The translations under genes and the position numbers were made by a program. A model generated the notes under the pieces. That model was not told the origin of the DNA, made no database searches, and saw only the letters and a list, made by a program, of their open reading frames with translations. A stretch of DNA of 32,228 nucleotides, from assembly GCA_022826185.1 (NCBI GenBank), contig JAJDVH010000258.1, positions 1 to 32,228 of the forward strand, given 5' to 3'. Positions 7,702-15,342 of the stretch are shown piece after piece. This stretch comes from Alphaproteobacteria bacterium. Its GTDB lineage: Bacteria; Pseudomonadota; Alphaproteobacteria; Bin95. Each line of letters starts with the position of its first letter. Within the stretch, counting starts at the first letter, position 1.

Positions 7702-7920
7702 ATGAAGGCCGTATTGAAGACCACCGACCCCGTCGCGATCTCCTGGCTGACCGCCGAGCTCGCGGCGCGCGGCATCGAAGCCGTGGTGCTGGACAGCCAT
7801 GCCAGCATCGTCGAGGGCAGCATCGGCATTCTGCCCCGGCGCGTGATGGTCGCGGACGAAGACTATGACGAGGCGCGCCGCCTGCTGGAGACCGCGCGGC
7901 AGGATCTGGGGGGACTGTGA
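7702..7920 (+). CDS. DUF2007 domain-containing small protein
   Basis: A 72-aa protein of the DUF2007 family (putative prokaryotic signal-transducing protein). It has a compact ferredoxin-like fold built around an N-terminal strand (MKAVLKTTD), a helix, and a C-terminal ARRLLE helix. A strong Shine-Dalgarno sequence (GGGGAGG at 7691-7697) lies four bases before ATG 7702. Its TGA overlaps the GTG of the following methyltransferase (GTGA), so the two are translationally coupled. It starts 76 bp from the divergently transcribed polyprenyl synthase. The family is usually described as a possible signalling module, and no molecular partner is known to me. Confidence 0.85.
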   Translation: MKAVLKTTDPVAISWLTAELAARGIEAVVLDSHASIVEGSIGILPRRVMVADEDYDEARRLLETARQDLGGL

Positions 7921-8678
7921 ACGAGGCTGTCAGCGAAGACACGCTGCTCGGCGGCAGGGTCCGGCTGCGCCAGCCCGTGGACGGCTACCGGGTCGCGATC
8001 GACCCCGTGCTGCTGGCGGCTTCCGTGCCCGCCGGGCCGGGCGAGCGCGTGTTGGAGATCGGGGCGGGCAGCGGCGCTGCGGCCCTGTGTCTCGCCAGCC
8101 GCGTCGAAGGCTGCCTCATCACCGGCCTCGAGAACGACGCGGACCTCGCCGCGCTCTGCCGCCGGAATGTCGAGGCGAACGGCCTCGACCGGACGGTGGA
8201 CGTCATCGTCGGCGACCTGCGCGCCCCGCCGGCCCGCCTCGGACCCGCCAGCTTCGACCATGCGATGGCCAACCCGCCCTGGAATTCCGACGGGGCCGGC
8301 CCTCCGCCCCGCAACGAGCAGCGTGCGAAAGCGCATGTCGAGCAGGGCGCGGACCTCGTGCACTGGGTGCGGTTCGCGGCCACCATGCTGCGCCGCGGCG
8401 GCACGCTGACGACGATCCTGACGGCCGAGCGCCTGGACGAGCATCTCGGGGCCTATACCGCTTCCGGGATCGGCGAGACGGTCGTCGTCCCCCTCTGGTC
8501 GAAGGATGACGGCCGCCCGGCCCACCGGGTCATCCTGCGCGGCCGCAAGGACATCCGGGCGCCGGTTTCCCTGCTCCCCGGATTCGTCTTGCATGTCAAC
8601 AACGGCAGCTACGCGCCTGAAATAGAACGCATATTGCGACACGGCGCGGCGCTGGACTTTACATGGCGGCGCCGATAG
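7917..8678 (+). CDS. SAM-dependent N6-adenine methyltransferase, TrmN6-like
   Basis: This 253-aa Rossmann-fold methyltransferase has the SAM-binding motif VLEIGAGSGAAA (residues 45-56) and the catalytic NPPW motif (119-122) that marks enzymes methylating exocyclic amines of adenine. The N-terminal LLGGRVRLRQP stretch is typical of the tRNA1(Val) A37 N6-methyltransferase family (TrmN6/YfiC), and its size matches. Translation starts at GTG 7917, four bases overlapping DUF2007. RidA follows after 55 bp. The target tRNA is inferred from family only; a relative with another nucleic-acid or protein substrate cannot be excluded. Confidence 0.85.
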   Translation: MNEAVSEDTLLGGRVRLRQPVDGYRVAIDPVLLAASVPAGPGERVLEIGAGSGAAALCLASRVEGCLITGLENDADLAALCRRNVEANGLDRTVDVIVGDLRAPPARLGPASFDHAMANPPWNSDGAGPPPRNEQRAKAHVEQGADLVHWVRFAATMLRRGGTLTTILTAERLDEHLGAYTASGIGETVVVPLWSKDDGRPAHRVILRGRKDIRAPVSLLPGFVLHVNNGSYAPEIERILRHGAALDFTWRRR

Positions 8679-8733
8679 CCGAAAGCTTCGCCACCCAAAC
8701 GAAACGCGCACCGCGAAACGGGAGAGAAACCCC

Positions 8734-9093
8734 ATGAGCATCGAACGATTCGACCGCACCAGCCCGCCGGGCCCGATGATGAGCCGCTGTGTCGTCCGGG
8801 GCGACATGGTCTATCTGGCGGGCCTCGTGGCGCGCGACACGAGCGGCGGTGTGGAAGCCCAGACCGCGGACATCGTCGAACAGATCGACGGCTATCTGGA
8901 GCGCGCCGGCACCTCGAAATCCAACCTGCTGACGGCCAATCTCTGGATCACCGACATGGCGAATTTCGCGGCCATGAACAAGGTCTGGAACGGTTGGGTC
9001 GATCCCGAGAATCCCCCGGCCCGCGCCTGCGTGAAGGCGGATCTGGCGCGGCCCGACATTCTGGTCGAGATCATGGTGACCGCGGCGCGGTAA
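8734..9093 (+). CDS. RidA family protein
   Basis: A 119-aa YjgF/YER057c/UK114 family protein. Canonical RidA trimers hydrolyse reactive 2-aminoacrylate and other enamine/imine intermediates of PLP enzymes. The key arginine is present as R97 in PPARACV, and the partner glutamate is E112 in ILVEIMV, so the deaminase-competent residues are retained. The central VEAQTADIVEQI helix and the NLLTANLWITDM strand are standard. GGGAGAG lies eight bases before ATG 8734. Subfamily assignment (RidA or Rid1-7) needs a phylogeny. It closes the run that begins with DUF2007 and is followed by a long repeat-containing spacer. Confidence 0.88.
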   Translation: MSIERFDRTSPPGPMMSRCVVRGDMVYLAGLVARDTSGGVEAQTADIVEQIDGYLERAGTSKSNLLTANLWITDMANFAAMNKVWNGWVDPENPPARACVKADLARPDILVEIMVTAAR

Positions 9094-9454
9094 CACGCGA
9101 TTCGACCTGAATGAATCGACCGGCAGTCGTCAGCCGGCCACCGACGTCGCAGTCGGTTTGTTGCCCCGGCACCCCTTTCGTCACCCCGGCCCTCGAGCCG
9201 GGGTCCATCCATGGCTCGCGTAGCCGCCGCAGCCGGTGGGGAGCAGGCTCAACCGCTGAAACTGCTGCCAGAACCAAGGCTGGGCCCCGGATCGGGGTCC
9301 GGGGCGACGGTTGGGGAGTATGCAACGCCAAGCCAACAGTCGCAGATGTGTGAATCCGACAGGGCTCAGGGCCGGGGTGACGGTTGCGCCCCGGTTCGCA
9401 AGGCAACGCCGTCGGTTTCCGCGCCAGCGTCGCATGAGACGGGGGAGCGGCCCG
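9094..9454. repeat. Intergenic region filled with dispersed GC-rich palindromes
   Basis: No gene is supported in these 361 bases. The content in order is: a short hairpin with CGATTC and GAATCG arms (9098-9118); a palindrome CCCCGGccctcgagCCGGGG near 9184; the 33-bp inverted copy of the 6466-6498 repeat (9277-9309); and a further GGGCCGGGGTGACGG fragment near 9375. These pieces follow the pattern of alphaproteobacterial interspersed palindromic repeats. A ribosome site GGGGGAG at 9441-9447 belongs to the next gene. Open frames through this region encode low-complexity Arg-rich peptides and are not real. Confidence 0.6.
9277..9309 (-). repeat. 33-bp GC-rich palindromic repeat, copy B (inverted)
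   Basis: This is an exact reverse-complement match to 6466-6498, reading from AGGCTGGGCCCCGG to TCCGGGGCGACG. The two copies are about 2.8 kb apart, in opposite orientation. Confidence 0.8.
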
Positions 9455-10423
9455 GTGAGTGAAGCGGGGTCGCCCGCCCCCGTCTGGGCGTTGACGACGG
9501 GCGAGGCCGGGGCCGCCGGGCAGGCCGAGGGGCTGGCGGCGGCTGTCGGACGGCCCTACGAGGTCAGGACCGTCCGGTTGCGCCGCCCCTGGTCCTGGCT
9601 GCCGGCGCACCGGCAGGCGCCGGGCCTGCTGCAATACGGACTGGATGAACGCCTCGGCCCGCCCTGGCCGGAACTGCTGATAACCTGCGGCCGGAAGAGC
9701 GCGTCGGTCTCCGTCGCCGTCCGGCGCGCGGCGGGCGGACGGTGCTTCACCGTCCATATCCAGAATCCGCGCGTCCCCCTCCGCCATTTCGACCTGGTCG
9801 TCCCGCCGCGCCATGACGGCGTCTCCGGGCCCAATGTCGTGGCGACGCGGGTGGCGCTCCACCGCCTGACGCCGGAGGCGCTCGCCGCCGCCGGCGAGAC
9901 ATGGCGAAGCCGGTTCGCGGATTTGAACGTCGCCGTGCTGCTGGGCGGGCGAAGCCGGTCCCACCGTTTCACGCCGGAAACCCTGGAGGTGCTGGCGGAC
10001 GGCCTCGCAAGGCTCGAAGGGCCGGTCGCGGTCACCGCCTCACGGCGCACGGAGCCGGCCGTCATTGCCGAACTCAAGGCCCGGTTGCCGGAAGCCTGGT
10101 TCTGGGACGGAACCGGCTGCAACCCCTATCCCGGTATGCTGGCGCTCGCCCGGCATATCGTGGTCACGGAAGACTCGGTCTCTATGACCAGCGAGGCGGT
10201 ATCGACCGGCAAGCCCGTCTATGCAGCGCGCATGGCGGGCGGCAACCCGCGGCTGGCGCGCTTCCAGACCGCTCTGCGGGAGGAAGGAATCCTCCGCCCG
10301 TTCGAGGGCCGGCTGGCGGAATGGCAGTACGAACCCGTCAACGAGGTGCCGCGCGTCGCCGCCGAATTGCTCCGGCGCATGGAGGCCAGGAGTTTGCAGG
10401 CGGAGCGTTTGCGGGGAGAATAG
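9455..10423 (+). CDS. Mitochondrial fission ELM1-like family protein (DUF1022)
   Basis: The 322-aa protein matches the bacterial ELM1-like family, named after a plant mitochondrial fission factor. The bacterial members look like GT-B-fold glycosyltransferase relatives. Supporting segments are the N-terminal WALTTGEAG, the PPWPELLITCGRKSA block, VHIQNPR, the LLGGRSRSHRF stretch, and the C-terminal VTEDSVSMTSEA motif, which resembles a nucleotide-sugar binding site. I chose GTG 9455 because GGGGGAG (9441-9447) sits seven bases upstream. The upstream frame runs through repeats. The function in bacteria is not established; envelope glycan or lipid work is a reasonable guess from the fold. TauD follows after 26 bp. 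Confidence 0.82.
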   Translation: MSEAGSPAPVWALTTGEAGAAGQAEGLAAAVGRPYEVRTVRLRRPWSWLPAHRQAPGLLQYGLDERLGPPWPELLITCGRKSASVSVAVRRAAGGRCFTVHIQNPRVPLRHFDLVVPPRHDGVSGPNVVATRVALHRLTPEALAAAGETWRSRFADLNVAVLLGGRSRSHRFTPETLEVLADGLARLEGPVAVTASRRTEPAVIAELKARLPEAWFWDGTGCNPYPGMLALARHIVVTEDSVSMTSEAVSTGKPVYAARMAGGNPRLARFQTALREEGILRPFEGRLAEWQYEPVNEVPRVAAELLRRMEARSLQAERLRGE

Positions 10424-10449
10424 CGGCGGTTCGTCTCGGGAGGCTTGCG

Positions 10450-11310
10450 ATGAGTGCCGACAACCCCGGTCTGGAAATCCGTCCGAGCGACGCGCCGGTC
10501 GGGGCCGAAGTGTTCGGCGCGGACCTCTCGGCTCCGCTGTCCGATGAAGTCTTCGCGGCGTGCGAAGCGGCCTTCGACCGCTACAGCGTGCTGTGTTTCC
10601 GGGGCCAGTCGCTGACGCCGGAAGCGCTGCTCGCCTTCTCCCGCAGGCTGGGCGAGATCAAGGTCAACGCCTTCGACCAGCATGCGCTGGAAGGGTTCCC
10701 GGAGGTGCTCAAGGTCTCGAACCTGCAGGACGAGGGAGGACGCGCGCTCGGCTATGCCGATGCCGGCAGCCACTGGCACACCGACATGTCCTACACCGCC
10801 GAACCGCCGCGCCGGACCTTGCTCTATGCGCTTGAGGTCCCTCATGACGATTCGGGCGAGCCCCTCGGCCCCACCCTGTTCGCCAGCGCCGCGGCGGCCT
10901 ATGACGCGCTCGACGAGGAAACCCGCGAGCGCATCGAGACCCTGCAGGCGGTCCACCGCTTCGCCGCCAAGGAGCGCGGCGTGAAAAAGCCGGTTGCGGT
11001 CACCCGCGAACAGATCGAGAAGAACCCGGACGCCCGCCATCCGGTCGCGCGGCCGCACCCGAAGACCGGCCGCAAGGCGCTCTATGTGCGCAAGGGCGAG
11101 TGCATCGGCATAGACGGCATGGACGACGCCGAGGCGCTTCCGCTGATCGACCGGCTCTCCGACCTCATCGTCGAAGACCGCTTCATCTACCGCCACCGCT
11201 GGGCCGTCGGCGACCTGCTGATGTGGGACAACCCCGCCGTCCAGCATGTCGCCATCCGCGACTATGAATGGCCCCAGCGCCGCGCCATGTGGCGCACGAC
11301 GGTCAGGTAA
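10450..11310 (+). CDS. TauD/TfdA family Fe(II)/2-oxoglutarate dioxygenase
   Basis: This 286-aa non-heme iron oxygenase has the facial triad H110-x-D112 (in HWHTDMSY) and H266 (in NPAVQHVA), with the 2-oxoglutarate-binding arginine at R278 or R282 near the C-terminus. The block HPVARPHPKTGRKALY is highly typical of TauD/TfdA. The family hydroxylates substrates such as taurine or aryloxyacetates, or catalyses related oxidations, coupled to 2-oxoglutarate decarboxylation. No sulfonate transport genes are nearby, so taurine should not be assumed. GGGAGG precedes ATG 10450 by six bases. The TAA stop directly abuts the left end of the palindromic element at 11310. Confidence 0.9.
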   Translation: MSADNPGLEIRPSDAPVGAEVFGADLSAPLSDEVFAACEAAFDRYSVLCFRGQSLTPEALLAFSRRLGEIKVNAFDQHALEGFPEVLKVSNLQDEGGRALGYADAGSHWHTDMSYTAEPPRRTLLYALEVPHDDSGEPLGPTLFASAAAAYDALDEETRERIETLQAVHRFAAKERGVKKPVAVTREQIEKNPDARHPVARPHPKTGRKALYVRKGECIGIDGMDDAEALPLIDRLSDLIVEDRFIYRHRWAVGDLLMWDNPAVQHVAIRDYEWPQRRAMWRTTVR

Positions 11311-11505
11311 TACCAGCGGCATCGACTTGGGACTCATGTCTTCTTCTCGTCATGCCCGGACTTGTTCCGGGCATCTCCCTCAACCGTTTCCGTCCGGCCA
11401 AGCGACCGCATGGATGCCCGGAACAAGTCCGGGCATGACGGAAGGGGGAGATCGGGCGGCGGGCGTCGAATCTGTCATGGGTTCCGGTCAACGACCGCGG
11501 GTATA
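11310..11505. mobile_element. Palindromic MITE-like repeat element, second family
   Basis: The ends are inverted: left ATACCAGCGGC (from 11310), then GGGACTCATG; right, on the other strand, ATACCCGCGG, then GGAACCCATGAC. Subterminal arms repeat CATGCCCGGAC/TTGTTCCGGGCAT near 11351-11374 and again near 11411-11437. There is no transposase. A half copy lies at 24581. Small open frames here give peptides containing RHARTCSGHP and MPGTSPGMT, which recur as false genes in many alphaproteobacteria. The right end overlaps the last nine codons and stop of the minus-strand ATPase gene. Confidence 0.72.
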
Positions 11506-14180
11506 ACAGGGATCGGATCGGCCCGGCGGCAGTCCGCCAGCCGGATTGTCTTTGCGCCCAGCGTCTCGTAGCGGGCTTCGTGGCAGGTCAGGACCACGAT
11601 CTGGAGCGAGGCCGCCGCTTTCCTGAGCGCGAGTTCCATACGGCGGAAGCGCTCGTCGTCGCTGTTGACCAGCGGGTCGTCCAGGATCAGCGCGACCGGC
11701 CTGCCCTTCTCGCGCAACAGATCGGCCAGCGCCAGGCGGGTCAGCACGGCGACCTGCTCGCGCGCGCCGATGCTGAGCGTGGCGAAGGGTTCCTCGACCC
11801 CGTCCCGCCGAAGCGAGACGATTTCCAGGTCGTCCTCGCTCAGCCGCAACTCCGTCTCGGGGAAGAGCATGCGCAGATAAGGCTGCAAGCGCTCCCGCAC
11901 CGGCCCGAGGAAGGTCTCCTTCGCCTCCCGCTCCGCTTCGCGCAACGTCTCCAGCAACAGCTTCCACGCCTTGGCGTCCGCCTCGATCCGCGCCAGTTCG
12001 CCGCGGGCGATGTCGAGTTCGCCTCTCTTTTGCCCGAGTTCCTCCGCGAGGCCCCGCTGGCCGAGGGTGTGCAGTTCGACGGCGAGGTCGCGCTCGGCGC
12101 GCGCGCTGTCCCCGATCCGGGCTTGCAGCCGGTCGAGAGCCTCTTCCGCGCGCTGGCGTTCGATCCGCAACGCTTCCGGATTCATGGCGTCCCGCTCCGC
12201 GAGCACCGCTTCGTGCTCCGAGCGGCGTTTCGCCGCCTCGTTCGCCGCCGCCGCGGCCTGCTCGGCCAACGCCTCATCCGACGCGGCGCGGCGCGCTTCT
12301 TCCAGCGCGGCCCGGCGCCCTTCCGCCGCTTCCGCCCTCTGCCTGTGCTCCGCGTCCGCCTCTATGCGCCCTTCCCGCAGCCGATCATGCAGTTTGCGCG
12401 CCTCGTCCCGCCCCGATACCGCCTGCCCGGCCGCGCGTTCCGCCTCGTCCCGCTCCGCTAGCGCCGTCCGCTCGGCGGCCTGCGCGGTTTCGACATCGGG
12501 CGGTTCGCCCGCATCCGGCCCCGCCAGCGCGGACAGGCGGGCCCGCCGCTCCCGCACCGAGTCCCGAAGGGTATCGAGTCCTTCCGGCGCAAGGCCACGG
12601 AGTTCGCCCTTCAGGGTTTCCATTTCCGCCTGCGAGGCCTGTCTGGCGCGCAGGGCCGCCTCCGCGTCCGCCAGGTCTGTCCGGCCCAGGCGGCGCAGAT
12701 CCTCGCCCATCCGGTCTTCCAGGTCGGACAGGTCGGCCCGCAGCCGCGCCAGGTCCCGGCCGCCGGGAACGACCTCCAGCGCGCCGAAATCCTGAAGATG
12801 GAAAGTGCTGCGTTCGGTGACACGCAGGGCCTCGCCGGTATCGACGGGCTGCCCGTCCCGCGACACGCTCCGTCCGCCTTCCGGGGAAAAGGCGAGTGTA
12901 GCCGCGGCCGCCTCAAGCGCAGCTTCCAGCCTTATCTGCTCCTCGCGCAGCTTCTGCAGCCCGGAGACAATGTCCTCGTTCACCGGATTGGCGGCGAGCG
13001 CCTGCTCCCCGTGCTCGATCCGCTCCTCCAGCGCTTCGGCCTGCTTCAGCCGCTCGTCGAGCGTCTGCAAGCCTGCCGCGATCTCCGCCCGTTCGAGGGT
13101 TCGGCGCGCCGCCTCCCAGTCTGCGTTCGCCTCTCTCCGCCGGCTGTTGCAGGAGGCAAGAGCTTCCTCCGCTTCCGCCAGCCTCCGCCCGGCGTCGAGA
13201 TAGTCGGGCTCCAGTTCCTTCAGCGCCGCCTCCGCCTCGCCGGTCTGCCGGACAGTCGCCTCGACCTCTTCGACCAGCGCCAGCCGCATCTTCCGGGCGC
13301 CCTCGGCCGCCTCTCCGGCGCTTCGGGCCTGCTCCATTCGCGCCTCTGCGGTTTCGAGCCGGCCCTCCACCGCTTCAAGCCTGCGAAGAGCGGCCTCGGC
13401 CCCCTCGGCCTCCTCCTGCGCCCTCGCGAGCGCGCCGTCTCGCTCATAGCGCGCAAGGCTTTCCCGCAGCTTCCCGAGCCGCTCCACCTGCTCGTCATAG
13501 CCGCGGAGATCGGCTTCCAGCGCCTTGCACGCCTCCTCAAGCGCCTCCGCGTCCCTGCGGGGACCGCTCAACGCATCGCGTTCGCGGCCGGTCCGGGTGT
13601 AGTAGTCGCCGGCGCGCGCCTCCACGAGGTCCAGCAGCCGGCGGCCGCGCTCCCCGCCGAGCACCTGCCCGACTTCGCCTTCTATGGCTTGCCTCAGGAC
13701 CGCCTGGCTGTCCTCGTTCATGCCGAGCGGCTGGAAGGCGCGCCCCTGCTCCACCCAGAGCAGCCCGGCAAGGCCCCTGTGCTCCTCGCCGGCGGCGCCG
13801 CGCCCCGGCCGGGAGAAGCCGAGCAACTCCCGCAACCGGTCTTCCGCGGCCTCTCCCTCCCACCGGCCGCCGCCGCCTTCGACCAGCGCCGCCGGACCCC
13901 GGCCGAACGCCTTTTCCAGGCGGTAATCGGTCCCTGCGAGTTCGAAACCGACCTCGATCCACGGGCGCACGCCCCGCGCGCCGAACGGCATCATCTGCTC
14001 GACGCCCTGCCCGGTCAGGTTGTGCCGGTCGAAGAATGCGCTCTGGAGCGCCCTCAGCAGGGTGGACTTGCCCTCCTCATTGTCGCCGACGATGACGGTG
14101 ATGCCGGGGTCCAGGCCCTCGACCGCCACGCCCCGGGCGAGCTTGCGGAAGTTGCGAACGGCGAACCGGTCTATCCGCAT
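11475..14180 (-). CDS. SbcC/Rad50/YhaN-like AAA ATPase with long coiled coil
   Basis: A 901-aa SMC-family ATPase, the likely partner of the nuclease encoded just upstream in DNA double-strand-end processing. It has an N-terminal Walker A GDNEEGKST (32-40), long Ala/Glu/Arg-rich coiled-coil arms, a short beta-rich hinge-like insert in the middle (around SVSRDGQPVDTGE), a C-terminal signature LSIGAREQ and Walker B LILDD (831-835). No CxxC zinc hook is visible at the apex, unlike Rad50/SbcC, so it is closer to Bacillus YhaN. I chose ATG 14180, seven bases after GGGGGAG and four bases after the nuclease stop. The last residues (IPAVVDRNP) and the TGA are encoded by the palindromic element at 11310-11505. 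Confidence 0.85.
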   Translation of the reverse strand: MRIDRFAVRNFRKLARGVAVEGLDPGITVIVGDNEEGKSTLLRALQSAFFDRHNLTGQGVEQMMPFGARGVRPWIEVGFELAGTDYRLEKAFGRGPAALVEGGGGRWEGEAAEDRLRELLGFSRPGRGAAGEEHRGLAGLLWVEQGRAFQPLGMNEDSQAVLRQAIEGEVGQVLGGERGRRLLDLVEARAGDYYTRTGRERDALSGPRRDAEALEEACKALEADLRGYDEQVERLGKLRESLARYERDGALARAQEEAEGAEAALRRLEAVEGRLETAEARMEQARSAGEAAEGARKMRLALVEEVEATVRQTGEAEAALKELEPDYLDAGRRLAEAEEALASCNSRRREANADWEAARRTLERAEIAAGLQTLDERLKQAEALEERIEHGEQALAANPVNEDIVSGLQKLREEQIRLEAALEAAAATLAFSPEGGRSVSRDGQPVDTGEALRVTERSTFHLQDFGALEVVPGGRDLARLRADLSDLEDRMGEDLRRLGRTDLADAEAALRARQASQAEMETLKGELRGLAPEGLDTLRDSVRERRARLSALAGPDAGEPPDVETAQAAERTALAERDEAERAAGQAVSGRDEARKLHDRLREGRIEADAEHRQRAEAAEGRRAALEEARRAASDEALAEQAAAAANEAAKRRSEHEAVLAERDAMNPEALRIERQRAEEALDRLQARIGDSARAERDLAVELHTLGQRGLAEELGQKRGELDIARGELARIEADAKAWKLLLETLREAEREAKETFLGPVRERLQPYLRMLFPETELRLSEDDLEIVSLRRDGVEEPFATLSIGAREQVAVLTRLALADLLREKGRPVALILDDPLVNSDDERFRRMELALRKAAASLQIVVLTCHEARYETLGAKTIRLADCRRADPIPVIPAVVDRNP

Positions 14181-14184
14181 CGCC

Positions 14185-15315
14185 CTACTCCCCCGTTCCG
14201 ACATGGGTTTCGTAGAGCCGCACCAGCGCCATGGCGGCAACGGCCCGGTCGGGGTCGGCCTCGTCGCCCGCCCGGCTGCGCAGGCGCTCCACGGCCGTGC
14301 GCACGAACCCGCCCCTGTCTATGCGGTCCAGGTCGTCGTCGCTGGGCTCGTCCAGCAAGCCGTCTTCGCGGACATCCAGGTGGTGGAGCACGGCGTCCCA
14401 ATGTTCGAGGCGTTCGCGGAGCCTCGCGCGGGTCGCCAGGTCGATGGCTCCGGAGAGCGTCAACCGGAGAAGGCAGGTCCCCGGCTCCGGAGCCAGTCCG
14501 GCAATCTCCCGGTCGAGCGCGTCGATGTCGTCGGCATTGCGGACCGCCGCGGCCTTGGACCGCCAGGCAAAGCGGCCCGTCGGGACTTTCTCCACCTCGG
14601 GCGGCGCGCCCGGCTCGGAGATCGTCACGACCAGCGCATTTCCGGGGTCGGCAGAAGAGAAGCTGTCGGTTTCCGGCGTGCCGGAATACCAGGTGCGGTC
14701 ATTGACCCTCAGCGTCCCGTGCCAGTCTCCCAGCGCCAGGTAATCCAGCAGCGCGGCCTCGGCGCGGCCGGCGGCCACGGGGTTCGGAGCGCCGGAGGAG
14801 TCGCGAAGAAACTCGGGCACCGACCCGTGCGCCAGACCGATTCGCATGGCGCCCTCCGGCGTCTCCGCGCGGTCGAACCATGCCGTGAGATCTTCGATTT
14901 CGTGGCGGCGCCGCAGCACGGCCGGCAACACGGCGGCCCGGCCGTCGGCGAGCAACAGCGGCGTTTCCGGTTCGAGAGCCAGATGCACATTGGCGGGCGG
15001 CTCCCGGCGCCGCAGGCGCGTCCAGACCGAATCGGCGAGCGCCGCATCGTGATTGCCCGGGATGAACACCCAGTCGCCGGGAAACTGCTTCAGCGCCTCC
15101 AGCATCCGGATCAGCGTGCGCTCGGCCACGGCATTGGCGTCGAAGACATCGCCGGCCACCAGCACCGCGTCCGCGCCCCGCTCCGCCGCCAGCCTGCCCA
15201 CCGCCTTCACCGTCTCGATGCGGCTGTCCCGCAGCGCCGCGCCGGCATCGCCCGGGATGTTGGCGAAGCGCTTGCCGAGTTGCCAGTCGGCCGTGTGCAC
15301 GAATCGGAAGGTCAT
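14185..15315 (-). CDS. SbcD/Mre11/YhaO-like metallophosphoesterase DNA repair nuclease
   Basis: This 376-aa calcineurin-like phosphoesterase should bind two Mn2+ ions and cut DNA ends together with the downstream ATPase. Motifs in order are HTADWQLG (7-14), GDVFD (55-59), GNHD (87-90), AHGS with H163, and GDWHG (196-200). Motif I reads D-x-Q where classical Mre11/SbcD has D-x-H, and the last motif reads GDWHG where Mre11 has GHxH. I recall DWQ-type motifs in YhaO-like relatives, so this marks a subfamily rather than a dead enzyme. A C-terminal capping region follows residue 260. It is the first gene of a two-gene operon, with a 4-bp gap to the ATPase. Confidence 0.87.
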   Translation of the reverse strand: MTFRFVHTADWQLGKRFANIPGDAGAALRDSRIETVKAVGRLAAERGADAVLVAGDVFDANAVAERTLIRMLEALKQFPGDWVFIPGNHDAALADSVWTRLRRREPPANVHLALEPETPLLLADGRAAVLPAVLRRRHEIEDLTAWFDRAETPEGAMRIGLAHGSVPEFLRDSSGAPNPVAAGRAEAALLDYLALGDWHGTLRVNDRTWYSGTPETDSFSSADPGNALVVTISEPGAPPEVEKVPTGRFAWRSKAAAVRNADDIDALDREIAGLAPEPGTCLLRLTLSGAIDLATRARLRERLEHWDAVLHHLDVREDGLLDEPSDDDLDRIDRGGFVRTAVERLRSRAGDEADPDRAVAAMALVRLYETHVGTGE

Positions 15316-15342
15316 TTCTGAATACCTGTATGCCGTCGCGGA

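Noticed and set aside
9094-9454. CRISPR-like or regulatory RNA interpretation of the repeated palindromes
   Set aside because: The repeats are few, unequal in spacing and inverted relative to each other. They match dispersed palindromic repeats and have no cas genes nearby.
11246-11506. Short open frames inside the 11310-11505 element with peptides such as RHARTCSGHP
   Set aside because: The peptides come from translating a palindromic repeat; similar false genes recur across alphaproteobacteria.
12798-14705. 635-residue plus-strand open frame opposite the ATPase and nuclease
   Set aside because: Low-complexity composition, crosses a gene boundary, and lies antisense to clear Walker A and phosphoesterase motifs.
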